From Ruegeria aquimaris (GTDB taxonomy: Bacteria; Pseudomonadota; Alphaproteobacteria; Rhodobacterales; Rhodobacteraceae): a DNA stretch of 64,000 bases. Positions 43,336 through 52,061 of this stretch are shown here, one piece after another (positions within the stretch are counted from its first letter, which is position 1; every line of letters begins with the position of its first letter). The stretch lies in NCBI RefSeq assembly GCF_025751555.1, contig NZ_JAOWLB010000003.1, positions 186,001 through 250,000 of the forward strand. Direction: 5' to 3'. The notes below the pieces were generated by a model that worked only from the letters and a program-made list of their open reading frames with translations, made no database searches and was not told the origin of the DNA. Position numbers and translations under genes: made by a program.

Positions 43336-43865
43336 AGATGGGCCAGAACCGCCTCGACCGTGTCGTCGAGCGGGCCTGAATTGTCGATCGTGATTTCCCG
43401 GCGCAGCCCCTCGGGCAGGGCCATATCGGCACGCCCCAGCCGCCGCGCCTGATCGGCCACATCCTCGCGCCCGCGCGCGGCCAGCCGCGCCGCCAGCACC
43501 TCGGGCCGCGCCGTCAGGGACAGCACGGCAAAGGGGCGAAACACCTCCTGCGCGCGCAAGAGCACACCGCGCGACAGGTTGACCAGCAGCGCCCGCGCCC
43601 CTGCCCGTTCCGCGTCCGAGGGCATCGGAATTCCATAGCTCAGCCCATGCGCCTGCCAGCTCAGGGCAAAACCGCCCGCCGCGCGCATCGCCTCGAATTC
43701 CTGCGGTGAGACGCCGGTAAACGGCTCTCCACCCGCCTCTTCCGGCCGGGTGATCACCCGCCGGATCAGGCGCAATCCCGGATCGCGCGCCGCAAGTGCG
43801 GCCATGACGCTGTCCTTGCCCACGCCGGACGGGCCGACAACCGCGATCACCGGCACAGGACTCAT
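43317..43865 (-). CDS. phnN: Ribose 1,5-bisphosphokinase
   Basis: A 182-residue P-loop kinase of the guanylate-kinase-like PhnN type: Walker A AVVGPSGVGKDSVMAAL near residue 10 and RRVITRPEEAGGEPF. It phosphorylates ribose 1,5-bisphosphate to PRPP at the end of the pathway. The start overlaps the phnL stop (ATGA). Confidence 0.93.
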   Translation of the reverse strand: MSPVPVIAVVGPSGVGKDSVMAALAARDPGLRLIRRVITRPEEAGGEPFTGVSPQEFEAMRAAGGFALSWQAHGLSYGIPMPSDAERAGARALLVNLSRGVLLRAQEVFRPFAVLSLTARPEVLAARLAARGREDVADQARRLGRADMALPEGLRREITIDNSGPLDDTVEAVLAHLQRESA

Positions 43866-44545
43866 GCCGCCACCACCGGGGTAAACCCCGAGACATCGAC
43901 CACCCGGTCGCAGACCCGCTCCCGCGCCTCGACATCGTGAAAGATGCCGACGATGGCGGCGCCGCGCGCCTTGGCCTCTGCGATCAGCCCCAGCACCACC
44001 GCGCGGTTCTCGGCGTCGAGGCTGGCGGTCGGCTCGTCCAGCAACAACGCCGGATAGGCATGGGCAAAGCCGCGCGCGATGTTCACCCGCTGCTGCTCGC
44101 CCCCGGAAAAGGTGGTGGGGCTCAACGACCAGAGCCGTTCGGGAATGTTGAGCCGCCTGAGCAGCACCTCGGCCCGCGCCCGCGCCGTGTGGGGATCAAC
44201 CCCCAGCGCCAGAAGCGGTTCGGCCACCACCTCAACCGTCGGCACCCTTGGCACAACCCGCAGGAACTGGCTGACATAGCCCAGCACCTCGCGCCTCAAT
44301 CGCAGGATCTCGCGCGGCTCGGCCCGGGCCACATCCAGCCCGCCCACGAGGACAGAGCCCGAGGCCGCCAGGTAATTGCCATAGATCACCCGCATCAGGG
44401 TGGACTTGCCCGCCCCCGACGCACCGGTCAGCGCCACACATTCGCCAGGCGCCACATGCAGCGATGCGCCCTCCATCACCCGGATCACCGCGCCGCCCTG
44501 ATTGTGCAGGGTGAAGCTTTTGCTCACGTCACGGATGTCGATCAT
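43862..44545 (-). CDS. phnL: C-P lyase accessory ABC-type protein
   Basis: A 227-residue ABC ATPase: Walker A GASGAGKSTLM, signature FSGGEQQRVNIAR, Walker B LLLDEPTASLD. PhnL associates with the PhnGHIJK core rather than a membrane permease and is required with PhnGHI to attach the phosphonate to ribose. It ends with a 4-bp overlap to phnN. The 68-bp gap to phnK carries a dispersed GC-rich repeat. Confidence 0.94.
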   Translation of the reverse strand: MIDIRDVSKSFTLHNQGGAVIRVMEGASLHVAPGECVALTGASGAGKSTLMRVIYGNYLAASGSVLVGGLDVARAEPREILRLRREVLGYVSQFLRVVPRVPTVEVVAEPLLALGVDPHTARARAEVLLRRLNIPERLWSLSPTTFSGGEQQRVNIARGFAHAYPALLLDEPTASLDAENRAVVLGLIAEAKARGAAIVGIFHDVEARERVCDRVVDVSGFTPVVAA

Positions 44546-44560
44546 CCCAAATCCCTTTCA

Positions 44561-44615
44561 TTTCGCCCCAAAATACTCCGGGGGAGCGCCGCAGGCGCGG
44601 GGGCAGCGCCCCCTC
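44561..44615. repeat. Dispersed GC-rich intergenic repeat between phnL and phnK
   Basis: Read on the minus strand, this is a GC-rich inverted segment (GGGGGCGCTGCCCCC) followed by the motif CCCCCGGAGTATTTTGGGGC. I recognise the CCCCGGAGTATTT block as a common intergenic sequence in Rhodobacteraceae genomes. It could stabilise or attenuate the phn mRNA. Confidence 0.5.
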
Positions 44616-45384
44616 AGACCTGCAACACGCTCGACACCAGCAGTTGCGTATAGCCATGCTGGGGATCGTCCAGCACCTGATCGGTCAGACCGCTCTCGAC
44701 CACGCGCCCGTCCTTCATCACCATCAGCCGGTCAGCCAGCAGCCGCACCACCGCCAGATCGTGGGTGACGATGATGGCGCTCAGCCCCATCCGCCGCACC
44801 AGCCCGCGCAAGAGGTCGAGAAGACGCGCCTGCACGCTCACGTCAAGGCCTCCGGTGGGTTCGTCCATGAATACCAGCCGGGGACCTGTCACCAGATTGC
44901 GCGCGATCTGCAAACGCTGCTGCATGCCGCCGGAAAAGGCCGATGGCCGGTCGTCGATCCGGGCGCCGTCGATCTCGACCCGGTCCAGCCAGTCGAGCGC
45001 CGCCGCGCGGATGCGGCCATAATGCCGGTCGCCCACCGCCATCAGCCGCTCGCCGATATTGCCGCCCGCCGAGACAGACATGCGCAGCCCGTCGCGGGCA
45101 TGCTGATGGACAAAGGCCCAGTCGGTGCGCGACAACATCCGCCGCTCGGGCTCGGACATGGTGACCGTATCCACCGGCCCCATGTGCCGGGTGTCAAAGA
45201 TCACCCGCCCCGCATCGGGCGCCAGGTGCCCGGCCAGACAGTTGAGCAATGTCGACTTGCCGGACCCGCTTTCGCCCACGATCCCCATCACCTCGCCGGG
45301 ATAGAGATCGAAGCTTACATCGGTGCAGCCGATCCGCGCACCATAGCGCTTCTCGATGCCTGCGACCTGCAACAAAGGGCTCAT
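44614..45384 (-). CDS. phnK: C-P lyase system ATP-binding protein
   Basis: A 256-residue ABC ATPase with Walker A GESGSGKSTLLN, signature FSGGMQQRLQIAR and Walker B RLVFMDEPTGGLD. PhnK binds the PhnGHIJ core complex next to PhnJ. The N-terminal IEKRYGARIGCTDVSFDLYP is typical. An 85-bp gap with a paired-hairpin repeat separates it from phnJ. Confidence 0.94.
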   Translation of the reverse strand: MSPLLQVAGIEKRYGARIGCTDVSFDLYPGEVMGIVGESGSGKSTLLNCLAGHLAPDAGRVIFDTRHMGPVDTVTMSEPERRMLSRTDWAFVHQHARDGLRMSVSAGGNIGERLMAVGDRHYGRIRAAALDWLDRVEIDGARIDDRPSAFSGGMQQRLQIARNLVTGPRLVFMDEPTGGLDVSVQARLLDLLRGLVRRMGLSAIIVTHDLAVVRLLADRLMVMKDGRVVESGLTDQVLDDPQHGYTQLLVSSVLQV

Positions 45385-45402
45385 CCCTCACCTCCCGCGC
45401 CC

Positions 45403-45450
45403 AGGATTTTGAAAAAATCCTGTCCAAAAAATTTCGTGGAAATTTTTTCC
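45403..45450. repeat. Paired AT-rich hairpins between phnJ and phnK (dispersed repeat, copy 2)
   Basis: First stem AGGATTTT/AAAATCCT (45403-45421), then GTCC, then AAAAAATTT/AAATTTTTT (45426-45448). The arrangement matches copy 1 at 1461-1508. Located within an operon, it may modulate phnKL relative to phnJ. Confidence 0.6.
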
Positions 45451-45469
45451 CCTGTCCCGACCGATGCGC

Positions 45470-46300
45470 TCATGCCGCCTCCTCGCGGCGGGAGCGGCAG
45501 TAATCGGTGTCGGAACAGACGAACATCCGGTTTCCCGCATCGTCCATGATCACCTCGTCCAGATAGCTGTCCCCGGCGCCGCACAGGTCGCATGGATGAT
45601 CGGCCTTCGTGGCCTCGAACGGATGGTCTTCGAAATCGAGGCTGACGACGCGGGTATAGGGCGGCACCGCGTAGATGCGCTGCTCGCGCCCGGCGCCGAA
45701 GAGCTGGATCGCCGCCATCTCCATCTTGGGGTTGTCGAACTTGGGGATCGGCGAAGGGTCCATCACATAGCGGTCGGCCACCCGCACCGGATAGGCATAG
45801 GCGGTCGAGATCGCGCCATGCTGGCTGATATCCTCGTAGAGCTTCACATGCATCAGCCCGTATTCCTGAAGGCTGTGCATCTTGCGCGTCTCGGTCTTGC
45901 GCGGCTCCAGAAAGCGCAGCGGTTCGGGGATCGGCACCTGATAGACTAGGATCTGGTCCTCGGTCAGCTCCGCCTCGGGGATACGGTGGCGGGTCTGGAT
46001 CACCGTCGCCTCCTGCGTCGCCTCGGTCGTGGCCACCCCGGCCGTGCGTTCAAAGAACTTGCGGATAGACACCGCGTTGGTGGTGTCGTCGGCGCCCTGG
46101 TCTATGACCTTCAACCGGTCCTCGGGGGTCAGCGTCGCGGCCGAGACCTGCACGCCGCCCGTGCCCCACCCATAGGGCATCGGCATCTCGCGGCTGGCAA
46201 AGGGCACCTGGTATCCCGGCACCGCCAGCCCCTTGAGGATGGCGCGGCGGATCATCCGCTTGGTCTGTTCGTCGAGATAGGCGAAGTTATAGTCAGACAT
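45470..46300 (-). CDS. phnJ: Alpha-D-ribose 1-methylphosphonate 5-phosphate C-P lyase (radical SAM)
   Basis: A 276-residue PhnJ. The cluster-binding pattern C-x2-C-x21-C-x5-C is present at the C-terminus (CDLCGAGDS, VCSDTDYC), as required for the [4Fe-4S] cluster and the catalytic thiyl Cys. It cleaves the C-P bond, releasing methane from methylphosphonate. The start MSDYNFAYLDEQTKRMIRRA is typical. It lies 3 bp after the DMT transporter gene. Confidence 0.97.
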   Translation of the reverse strand: MSDYNFAYLDEQTKRMIRRAILKGLAVPGYQVPFASREMPMPYGWGTGGVQVSAATLTPEDRLKVIDQGADDTTNAVSIRKFFERTAGVATTEATQEATVIQTRHRIPEAELTEDQILVYQVPIPEPLRFLEPRKTETRKMHSLQEYGLMHVKLYEDISQHGAISTAYAYPVRVADRYVMDPSPIPKFDNPKMEMAAIQLFGAGREQRIYAVPPYTRVVSLDFEDHPFEATKADHPCDLCGAGDSYLDEVIMDDAGNRMFVCSDTDYCRSRREEAA

Positions 46301-46303
46301 GGG

Positions 46304-47149
46304 TCAGCTCCGGCTCATGCGAAGAAGGATCGCGCCAGCGAGCGTCAGCGCGGTCGAGGCGACCTTTTTCAGGTCGAGCCTTTCATTGAGGAAAGTCACG
46401 CCGATGATCAGCGCAAAGACGATGGAACATTCGCGCAGCGCGGTGACCAGCGCGATGGGTGCCTGGGTAAAGGCCCAGACCACCAGGACATAGGCTGTGA
46501 AGGAAGCGGCGCCGCCAAGGATCGCCAGCCGCCAAAGGCTGGCCGCCCGCCTGAGCAGCCCGGGCCGCGCGACCCGTGCCACCAGGGCAAAGCCCAACGC
46601 GTTCGCGGCTGTCAGTGTGCCGAAAAAGCCCAGCGCGGTGCCCGCGATGCGCGCGCCCTGCCCGTCGACGATGGAATAGGCGGCGATGAACAGCCCGGTG
46701 ATCAGCGCCAGCCCGGCGGCGGCCATGTTGAAATTGCCGTCCGCCCGCCGCACCAGCGCGATCGAGGCGATCCCGACCGAGATCATCGCCATCGCCAAAA
46801 GCTCGGTCTGGCTGAACGTCACCCCGAAGAACAGCGCCGTGCCCAGCGCCACCAGCAAGGGCGAGGCGCCGCGCGCGATCGGATAGACCTGGGTCAGGTC
46901 ACCGATCTTGTAGGCCTGGATCAGGAACAACTGATAGCCCAGGTGCAGCCCGATCCCCGCCAGCAGATAGGGCCAGCAGGACCAGTCGAGCGGCGGGGCA
47001 AAGGGCAGGAGCAGCAGCCCCGACAGGCCCTGCCCCATCACCACCGCCGTCATCGCGGCGCTCTTGTCCGAGCCACCCTTGACCAACGCGTTCCATGTGG
47101 CGTGCAGCAGCGCCGCCAGCATCACCACCAGAAAGACAAATCCGCTCAT
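46304..47149 (-). CDS. DMT-superfamily (EamA) transporter inside the phn operon
   Basis: 281 residues with about ten membrane helices in two EamA repeats, starting with FVFLVVMLAALLHATWNALV and ending LTLAGAILLRM. The ATG at 47149 overlaps the phnI stop (ATGA), and the gene ends 3 bp before phnJ, so it is tightly built into the C-P lyase operon. The substrate is unknown; it may import or export a phosphonate or a pathway product. An insertion here between phnI and phnJ is not the standard order. Confidence 0.88.
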   Translation of the reverse strand: MSGFVFLVVMLAALLHATWNALVKGGSDKSAAMTAVVMGQGLSGLLLLPFAPPLDWSCWPYLLAGIGLHLGYQLFLIQAYKIGDLTQVYPIARGASPLLVALGTALFFGVTFSQTELLAMAMISVGIASIALVRRADGNFNMAAAGLALITGLFIAAYSIVDGQGARIAGTALGFFGTLTAANALGFALVARVARPGLLRRAASLWRLAILGGAASFTAYVLVVWAFTQAPIALVTALRECSIVFALIIGVTFLNERLDLKKVASTALTLAGAILLRMSRS

Positions 47150-48243
47150 TCCGCCGCCTCCCGACGTGCGATGCGCTCTTCCGCCTCGCGGCGCAGTTTG
47201 CGCACCAGTTCCAGTTCCGACTGGAAATCGACGTAATGGGGCAACTTGATATGCTCCAGGAACCCGGTGGCCTGGATATTGTCGCAATGGCTGAGCACAA
47301 ATTCCTCGTCCTGCGCCGGCGCGCCCAGATTGTCCTCGCCCAGTTCCTGCCAGCGCAGGGCGCGGTCGACCAGCGCCATGGAGATCGCCTTGCGCTCGGA
47401 CTGGCCGAACACCAGCCCATAGCCGCGGGTGAACTGCGGCGGCTCGGTCTTGGACCCTTTGAACTGGTTCACCGTCTCACATTCGGTCAGCTCGACCTCG
47501 CCGATCTCGATGGCAAAGCCCAGTTCGGGGATCTCCATCTCGACCGTGACCCGCCCGATGCGCAGCTCGCCGACAAAGGCATGGTTGCGGGCGTATCCAC
47601 GCTGGGTGGAATAGGCCATGCCCAGCACAAACCCCTCATCCCCGCGCGCCAGCGATTGCAGGCGCAAGGCGCGGTCGGCGGGAAACTCCAGCGGTTCGCG
47701 GGTCAGGTCGCGCGGCACGGCCTCGCTTTCGGGCTCGGGCTCGGGCTGGATCAGCCCCTCTTGCCCCAGAAACTCGGTGATATGCGGTGTCGGCTCGCGG
47801 CGCGGGGGGGCGCTTGGCGCGGGCGGCACCGCGCCCTCGGCGGCCAGTTTGAAATCCAACAGGCGATGGGTGTAGTCGAAGGTCGGCCCCAGAACCTGCC
47901 CGCCCGGCGCGTCCTTGAACGTGGCCGAGATGCGCCGGTCGCAGGCCATGGCGCCGGTATCGACCGCGCGGCTCGCGCCAAAGCGCGGCAGGGTGGTGCG
48001 ATAGGCGCGGATCAGAAAGATCGCCTCGATCAGGTCGCCGCGCGACTGCTTGATCGCCAGCGCGGCCAGGTCGGGGTCATAGAGCGAGCCCTCGGCCATC
48101 ACCCGGTTCACCGCCAGGCTCAGCTGTTCGCGGATCTGGGCAAGGGAGAGTTCGGCAACGGATATATCGCCCCGCCGCTCCTCGGCCAGCCAGGCATGGG
48201 CGTTCTCGATGGCGCGTTCGCCCCCTTTGACGGCAACATACAT
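47146..48243 (-). CDS. phnI: C-P lyase core subunit PhnI
   Basis: 365 residues with the family start MYVAVKGGERAIENAHAWLA and the conserved middle GFVLGMAYSTQRGYARNHAF. With PhnG, PhnH and PhnL it catalyses the nucleosidase and phosphonate transfer step forming ribose 1-methylphosphonate triphosphate. It sits 3 bp after phnH and overlaps the transporter by 4 bp. Confidence 0.96.
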   Translation of the reverse strand: MYVAVKGGERAIENAHAWLAEERRGDISVAELSLAQIREQLSLAVNRVMAEGSLYDPDLAALAIKQSRGDLIEAIFLIRAYRTTLPRFGASRAVDTGAMACDRRISATFKDAPGGQVLGPTFDYTHRLLDFKLAAEGAVPPAPSAPPRREPTPHITEFLGQEGLIQPEPEPESEAVPRDLTREPLEFPADRALRLQSLARGDEGFVLGMAYSTQRGYARNHAFVGELRIGRVTVEMEIPELGFAIEIGEVELTECETVNQFKGSKTEPPQFTRGYGLVFGQSERKAISMALVDRALRWQELGEDNLGAPAQDEEFVLSHCDNIQATGFLEHIKLPHYVDFQSELELVRKLRREAEERIARREAAE

Positions 48244-48246
48244 GGC

Positions 48247-48822
48247 CTAGCCCTCCGCGCGGATAGTGGTACTGCGCGGCAGGGCCGCAACCCGGTCGCC
48301 GCAGGTGAAGAAGAAATCGCAGCCCAGCGGGTAAAGCGTCGCGTTGCCCTGCAACGCGTCCGCATCCGGTAATGACAGGCGGGCGGTGTCGCGGATACCC
48401 GGACCACTGAGCACCGCGCCGGTGTTCTCCAGCCGGTCGCATTCGACGATCAGCGTAGCCGAGCGGTCGGGATATTCCGGCGTGCCGATCCGGTAGCGCG
48501 ACAGCGGCATCAGGTCGGCCCAGCTGCCCAGCGCGAAATCGGCCTCGGCGGCGGCGCAGTGCGGTGCACCGGTGTGAAAGCTCAGCCACTGGCGCACCGC
48601 GTCGGTGTCCACCGTCCCGCCCAGATGCACCCGCGTTTCCGGGTCGCAGAGCGTCAGCAACAGCGTGCCCGCCGCAACCGAAAGGGGCGCGGGCGGAGCA
48701 GCACCCGCGATCCTGCGGATGTCACCGGGCCGCGCCATGGCGGTCATCGCGGCGCGAAAGGCATGCGCCGCGTCGACAGGCGCGTCGCGAAAGCCACCGG
48801 CATAAAGGCTCGATCCGTCCAT
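48247..48822 (-). CDS. phnH: C-P lyase core subunit PhnH
   Basis: 191 residues, matching PhnH through AFRAAMTAMARPGDIRRI and LLTLCDPETRVHLGG. It dimerises as part of the PhnGHIJ core. The ATG at 48822 overlaps the phnG stop by one base (TGATG). Confidence 0.95.
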   Translation of the reverse strand: MDGSSLYAGGFRDAPVDAAHAFRAAMTAMARPGDIRRIAGAAPPAPLSVAAGTLLLTLCDPETRVHLGGTVDTDAVRQWLSFHTGAPHCAAAEADFALGSWADLMPLSRYRIGTPEYPDRSATLIVECDRLENTGAVLSGPGIRDTARLSLPDADALQGNATLYPLGCDFFFTCGDRVAALPRSTTIRAEG

Positions 48823-49277
48823 CAATCCTCTCCCCTGACCAGCGTGAAGAACTCAACCTTGGTGGCGGCGGCCCGGGCGGCGCGGGTTTCGGCGCGCTCG
48901 GCCATCTGGGCGGCCAGCGGCTCCAGCACGCGTGTGCGAATACGTTCGGCGGCCTCGGTCTGCATCAGGGCGTCAATCAGCGCCGCTGCTTCGGCCTTGG
49001 CCCGCGAGCGGCCCTGGACATAGGCGTGCCCCACCGTACCATCCGCCAATGCGAGGGCGCAGCGCGTCACGGTCATCTCGCCCAGGTTGAAGGGGGCGCC
49101 GGTACCACCGGTGCGACCGCGTACCATCACGCCGCCGGTCTCGGGCGCGCGCAGCCAGTCATAGGCGGGGCGCTCCTCGACCCGGTCCCAGAGCGCCATC
49201 AGCGCCGCCTCGGGCGCGCGGGCCAAGAGGCCCATCCAGCCCTGCCGCGCCGCCGTCTCTTTCTCTTGATCTGCCAT
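48822..49277 (-). CDS. phnG: C-P lyase core subunit PhnG
   Basis: 151 residues with PhnG features such as GWMGLLARAPEAALMALWD and FNLGEMTVTRCALAL. It is first in the leftward operon, divergent from phnF across a 103-bp region carrying a candidate PhnF operator. ATG at 49277 gives the family length. Confidence 0.95.
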   Translation of the reverse strand: MADQEKETAARQGWMGLLARAPEAALMALWDRVEERPAYDWLRAPETGGVMVRGRTGGTGAPFNLGEMTVTRCALALADGTVGHAYVQGRSRAKAEAAALIDALMQTEAAERIRTRVLEPLAAQMAERAETRAARAAATKVEFFTLVRGED

Positions 49278-49294
49278 AAAAGCCTCTTGGCCCG

Positions 49295-49324
49295 GTTGTC
49301 TACATTCACTATACAACTAGACAA
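49295..49324. promoter_or_regulatory. Candidate PhnF operator in the phnG-phnF divergent region
   Basis: A dyad TTGTCTA (49296-49302) / TAGACAA (49318-49324) overlaps a second dyad GTTGT/ACAAC. HutC-type GntR proteins such as PhnF bind short palindromes of this kind beside their own gene. Assignment is positional. Confidence 0.65.
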
Positions 49325-49380
49325 ATATTAGCGGGTTGCCCCCCATCCCGCAATCCACCCAACGATGAAGTTTTGATGAC

Positions 49381-50091
49381 ATGAGCCGCAGCCCCGTCTG
49401 GAAGACCATCGCGCTGAGCCTGACCGAAGACATCGCCGAGGGGCGTTATGGCGAAGGCGACCAGCTACCGACCGAGGCGCAGCTGGCCGCGACCCATGGG
49501 GTCAACCGGCACACGGTGCGTCGGGCGCTGGCCGATCTCGCCGATCAGGGTCTGGTGCATGCGCGGCGCGGCGCCGGTGTCTTTGTCGCCGCCCGGCCCA
49601 CCGATTACGCCATCGGCAAGCGGGTGCGGTTTCACAAGAACATCGCCGCCGGCGGCCGCATTCCGGGCAAGCGCATCCTGACCCTTCTGACCCGCACCGC
49701 AGACGCGACCGAGGCCGAGGCGCTGCACCTGTCGCCCGGCGCGCAGGTGCATGTCTATGACGGGCTGTCGCTGGCCGATGGCCAGCCCATCGCCGTGTTC
49801 CAGAGCGTGTTTCCCGCCGCCCGCTTTCCCGGCCTGCCCGATGCGCTGACCGAGACCCGATCCGTCACCGCCGCCCTGCAACGGATGGGGGTGGCGGATT
49901 TCACCCGGGTCCGGACCCGGCTCACCGCCCGGCCCGCCACCGCCACACAGGCGCTGCACCTGCGGCTGAACGAGGGGGCGCCGCTGCTCCATACGACCGG
50001 CGTGAACGTGGACCCCGAAGGCCGGCCGGTGGAATACGGCCGCACCTGGTTTGCCGGTGACCGGGTGACCTTGACCGTGGGCGAGGACTGA
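49381..50091 (+). CDS. phnF: GntR/HutC-family regulator of phosphonate utilisation
   Basis: 236 residues with a GntR winged helix (about 10-75: [40 protein letters not shown]) and a HutC-type UTRA ligand domain ending PVEYGRTWFAGDRVTLTV. It is divergent from phnG and therefore the likely phn repressor PhnF. Confidence 0.92.
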   Translation: MSRSPVWKTIALSLTEDIAEGRYGEGDQLPTEAQLAATHGVNRHTVRRALADLADQGLVHARRGAGVFVAARPTDYAIGKRVRFHKNIAAGGRIPGKRILTLLTRTADATEAEALHLSPGAQVHVYDGLSLADGQPIAVFQSVFPAARFPGLPDALTETRSVTAALQRMGVADFTRVRTRLTARPATATQALHLRLNEGAPLLHTTGVNVDPEGRPVEYGRTWFAGDRVTLTVGED

Positions 50092-50148
50092 GCCGCCCTT
50101 TGATCGGCATCAATGTACAGACGGCGCAACCATGGCTAGGCTAAGAAT

Positions 50149-50940
50149 ATGAGCGATATCAACCCTACCGGGCTAGATGCCTATAAGCCCGCCGAAATTG
50201 CCCGCCTGGTGGAAACCGCAGGCGCGGCCAAAGCCGGGCTCAGCGCAGCCCAGACCCTGACGCTTGCGGTGCTGGCGGGGGTTTTCATCGGCTTTGGCGG
50301 CGCGGCCTATACGATGGTGATGACCGGCGCGGATGCGGGATTTGGCCCGGCGCGGTTCCTGGGCGGGGTGGTGTTCTCTCTCGGGCTGATCCTGGTCATC
50401 GTTGGCGGCGCCGAGCTGTTCACCGGCAATGCGCTGATGGTGATGGCGGCGGTGGACCGGCGGATCACTCTGTCCGCATTGTTGCGCAATTGGGGCCTGG
50501 TCTATCTGGGCAATCTGGTGGGTGCGATCGGGCTGGCGCTGGCTTTTGGCCTGACGGGCCTGTTGGACGGACCGATGGGCGAAACCGCGCAGGCCATCGC
50601 GCGCGGCAAGGCGGCACTGGACCCCGGCGCCGCCTTCATGCGCGGGGTGTTGTGCAATGCGCTGGTCTGCCTCGCGGTCTGGCTGACCTTTGCCGCACGC
50701 ACGGCGGCGGGCAAGATCCTGGCCATTCTCTGGCCGATCTCGGGGTTCGTCCTGCTGGGGCTGGAACACTCGGTGGCCAATATGTACCTGATCCCGCAGG
50801 GCATGCTGGCCGGGGCTGAGGTGACATTCGGCGCGGCGCTGTCGAACCTGCTCTGGGTCACACTGGGCAATATCCTCGGCGGGGCGGGCGGCGTGGCGCT
50901 GGCCTATCGCTTTGCCTATCTGCGCCAAAGCCCATCATGA
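50149..50940 (+). CDS. Formate/nitrite transporter (FNT) family channel
   Basis: 263 residues with six membrane helices. FNT features include GFGGAAYTMVMTGAD, the GGAELFTGNALMVMAAVDRR region and LCNALVCLAVWLTFAART (the omega-loop NAL/VCLAVW motif). FNT channels pass small monovalent anions such as formate, nitrite or hydrosulfide. It starts 57 bp after phnF and overlaps the HugZ-like gene by 4 bp, so it may read through from phnF. Confidence 0.88.
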   Translation: MSDINPTGLDAYKPAEIARLVETAGAAKAGLSAAQTLTLAVLAGVFIGFGGAAYTMVMTGADAGFGPARFLGGVVFSLGLILVIVGGAELFTGNALMVMAAVDRRITLSALLRNWGLVYLGNLVGAIGLALAFGLTGLLDGPMGETAQAIARGKAALDPGAAFMRGVLCNALVCLAVWLTFAARTAAGKILAILWPISGFVLLGLEHSVANMYLIPQGMLAGAEVTFGAALSNLLWVTLGNILGGAGGVALAYRFAYLRQSPS

Positions 50941-51419
50941 CCGACCCCTACCTGCCCGCCGATGCCGAAACCCGCGCCCAGGCCCGCGCCCTGATCGACG
51001 CGGCGCGGCACGCCGCGCTGGCGGTGCTGCAACCGGGTGGCCTGAACCCGTCGGTCAGCCGCATCGCGCTGGCCACCGATGCGCAGGGTGTGCCCGTCTC
51101 GCTGATCTCGGCCCTTGCCGCCCATAGCGCCGCTTTGGAGGCGACCCCCGCCTGCGCCCTGCTGATCGGGGAGCCGGGCAGTAAGGGTGACCCGTTGACT
51201 CATCCGCGCCTGACCCTGCACTGCATCGCACAACTGATCACGCGCGGCACGCCCGAACATGACGCCTTGCGCACCCGCTATCTGCAGCAGCGGCCCAAGG
51301 CGGGGCTTTACGCCGATTTTGGCGATTTCCGATTTGTCCGCTTTGCCATCACCGATGGCCTGCTGAATGCCGGTTTCGGCAAGGCGGTGCGGCTGACGGG
51401 CAAGGAGCTGTCGCCATAA
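50937..51419 (+). CDS. HugZ-like / pyridoxamine oxidase-fold protein
   Basis: 160 residues of the split-barrel flavin-reductase-like fold, as in the HugZ heme-utilisation family: ARHAALAVLQPGGLNPSVSR, ALLIGEPGSKGDPLTHPRL, KAGLYADFGDFRF. Such proteins bind heme or FMN. Coupled by ATGA to the FNT channel, whose anion could be linked to its chemistry, though this is speculative. It ends 2 bp before the convergent NYN gene. Confidence 0.8.
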   Translation: MTDPYLPADAETRAQARALIDAARHAALAVLQPGGLNPSVSRIALATDAQGVPVSLISALAAHSAALEATPACALLIGEPGSKGDPLTHPRLTLHCIAQLITRGTPEHDALRTRYLQQRPKAGLYADFGDFRFVRFAITDGLLNAGFGKAVRLTGKELSP

Positions 51420-51421
51420 CG

Positions 51422-52000
51422 TCAGGCACGGCGGCGCGGATGCTCGTCCTCGACCCGCAGCACAACACCGGCGAACGAGGCACTGCCACGCAGGAACAGA
51501 TCGGGGTCCCGCACCTGGGGATAGGTCTCGGCCCAGTCTCGGTAACGGTCGTTGGTGACGATGCGCGCGCCCAGTTTCTCGGCCTGTGCCAGCAGCAGCG
51601 GATCGGCCGGTCTGCCCTTGGGGGCAACCTTGATACAGGCCGCCGGATAGCGCAGCGCCCGCGACAGGTCGCGCGGACCCATGTAACGCGACCCGACCTG
51701 GTAACCGACATTGGCGTCGAACCACAGAACCGGGGTCCAGCCATGCAGAACCAGCGCCTCGATGCATTGCTGGACAGTCTCCAGCCGGGGCGTGTCATCG
51801 CGCCAGAACATCACATTGGACCCGTCGACGACGATCCATTGCGACGGGGGCCGCGTCCGGGCGCGGATCAGCAGCAGCAGACTGGCCACAAAGCCCGCGG
51901 CAGCCAGCAACAGGGCAGGAGAGAGAACCGGGCCGATGCTCAGGACGGACCAGGTGAACAGGGCAAGCGACAGCAACAGAATCAAAAGCGATACGACCAT
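51422..52000 (-). CDS. Membrane-anchored NYN/PIN-like RNase domain protein
   Basis: 192 residues. Two N-terminal membrane helices (about 1-45) are followed by a PIN/NYN domain of the Zc3h12a (regnase) type, with metal Asp residues in IVVDGSNVMFW, WFDANVGYQVG and IVTNDRYRDWAE. It probably cuts RNA on the cytoplasmic face of the inner membrane. The RNA target is unknown. Confidence 0.8.
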   Translation of the reverse strand: MVVSLLILLLSLALFTWSVLSIGPVLSPALLLAAAGFVASLLLLIRARTRPPSQWIVVDGSNVMFWRDDTPRLETVQQCIEALVLHGWTPVLWFDANVGYQVGSRYMGPRDLSRALRYPAACIKVAPKGRPADPLLLAQAEKLGARIVTNDRYRDWAETYPQVRDPDLFLRGSASFAGVVLRVEDEHPRRRA

Positions 52001-52061
52001 AGGTTGATCGTATCGCTTATTCAGTCGCTTAAGGCAACATCAACGGTGACCTGGGGTGAAC

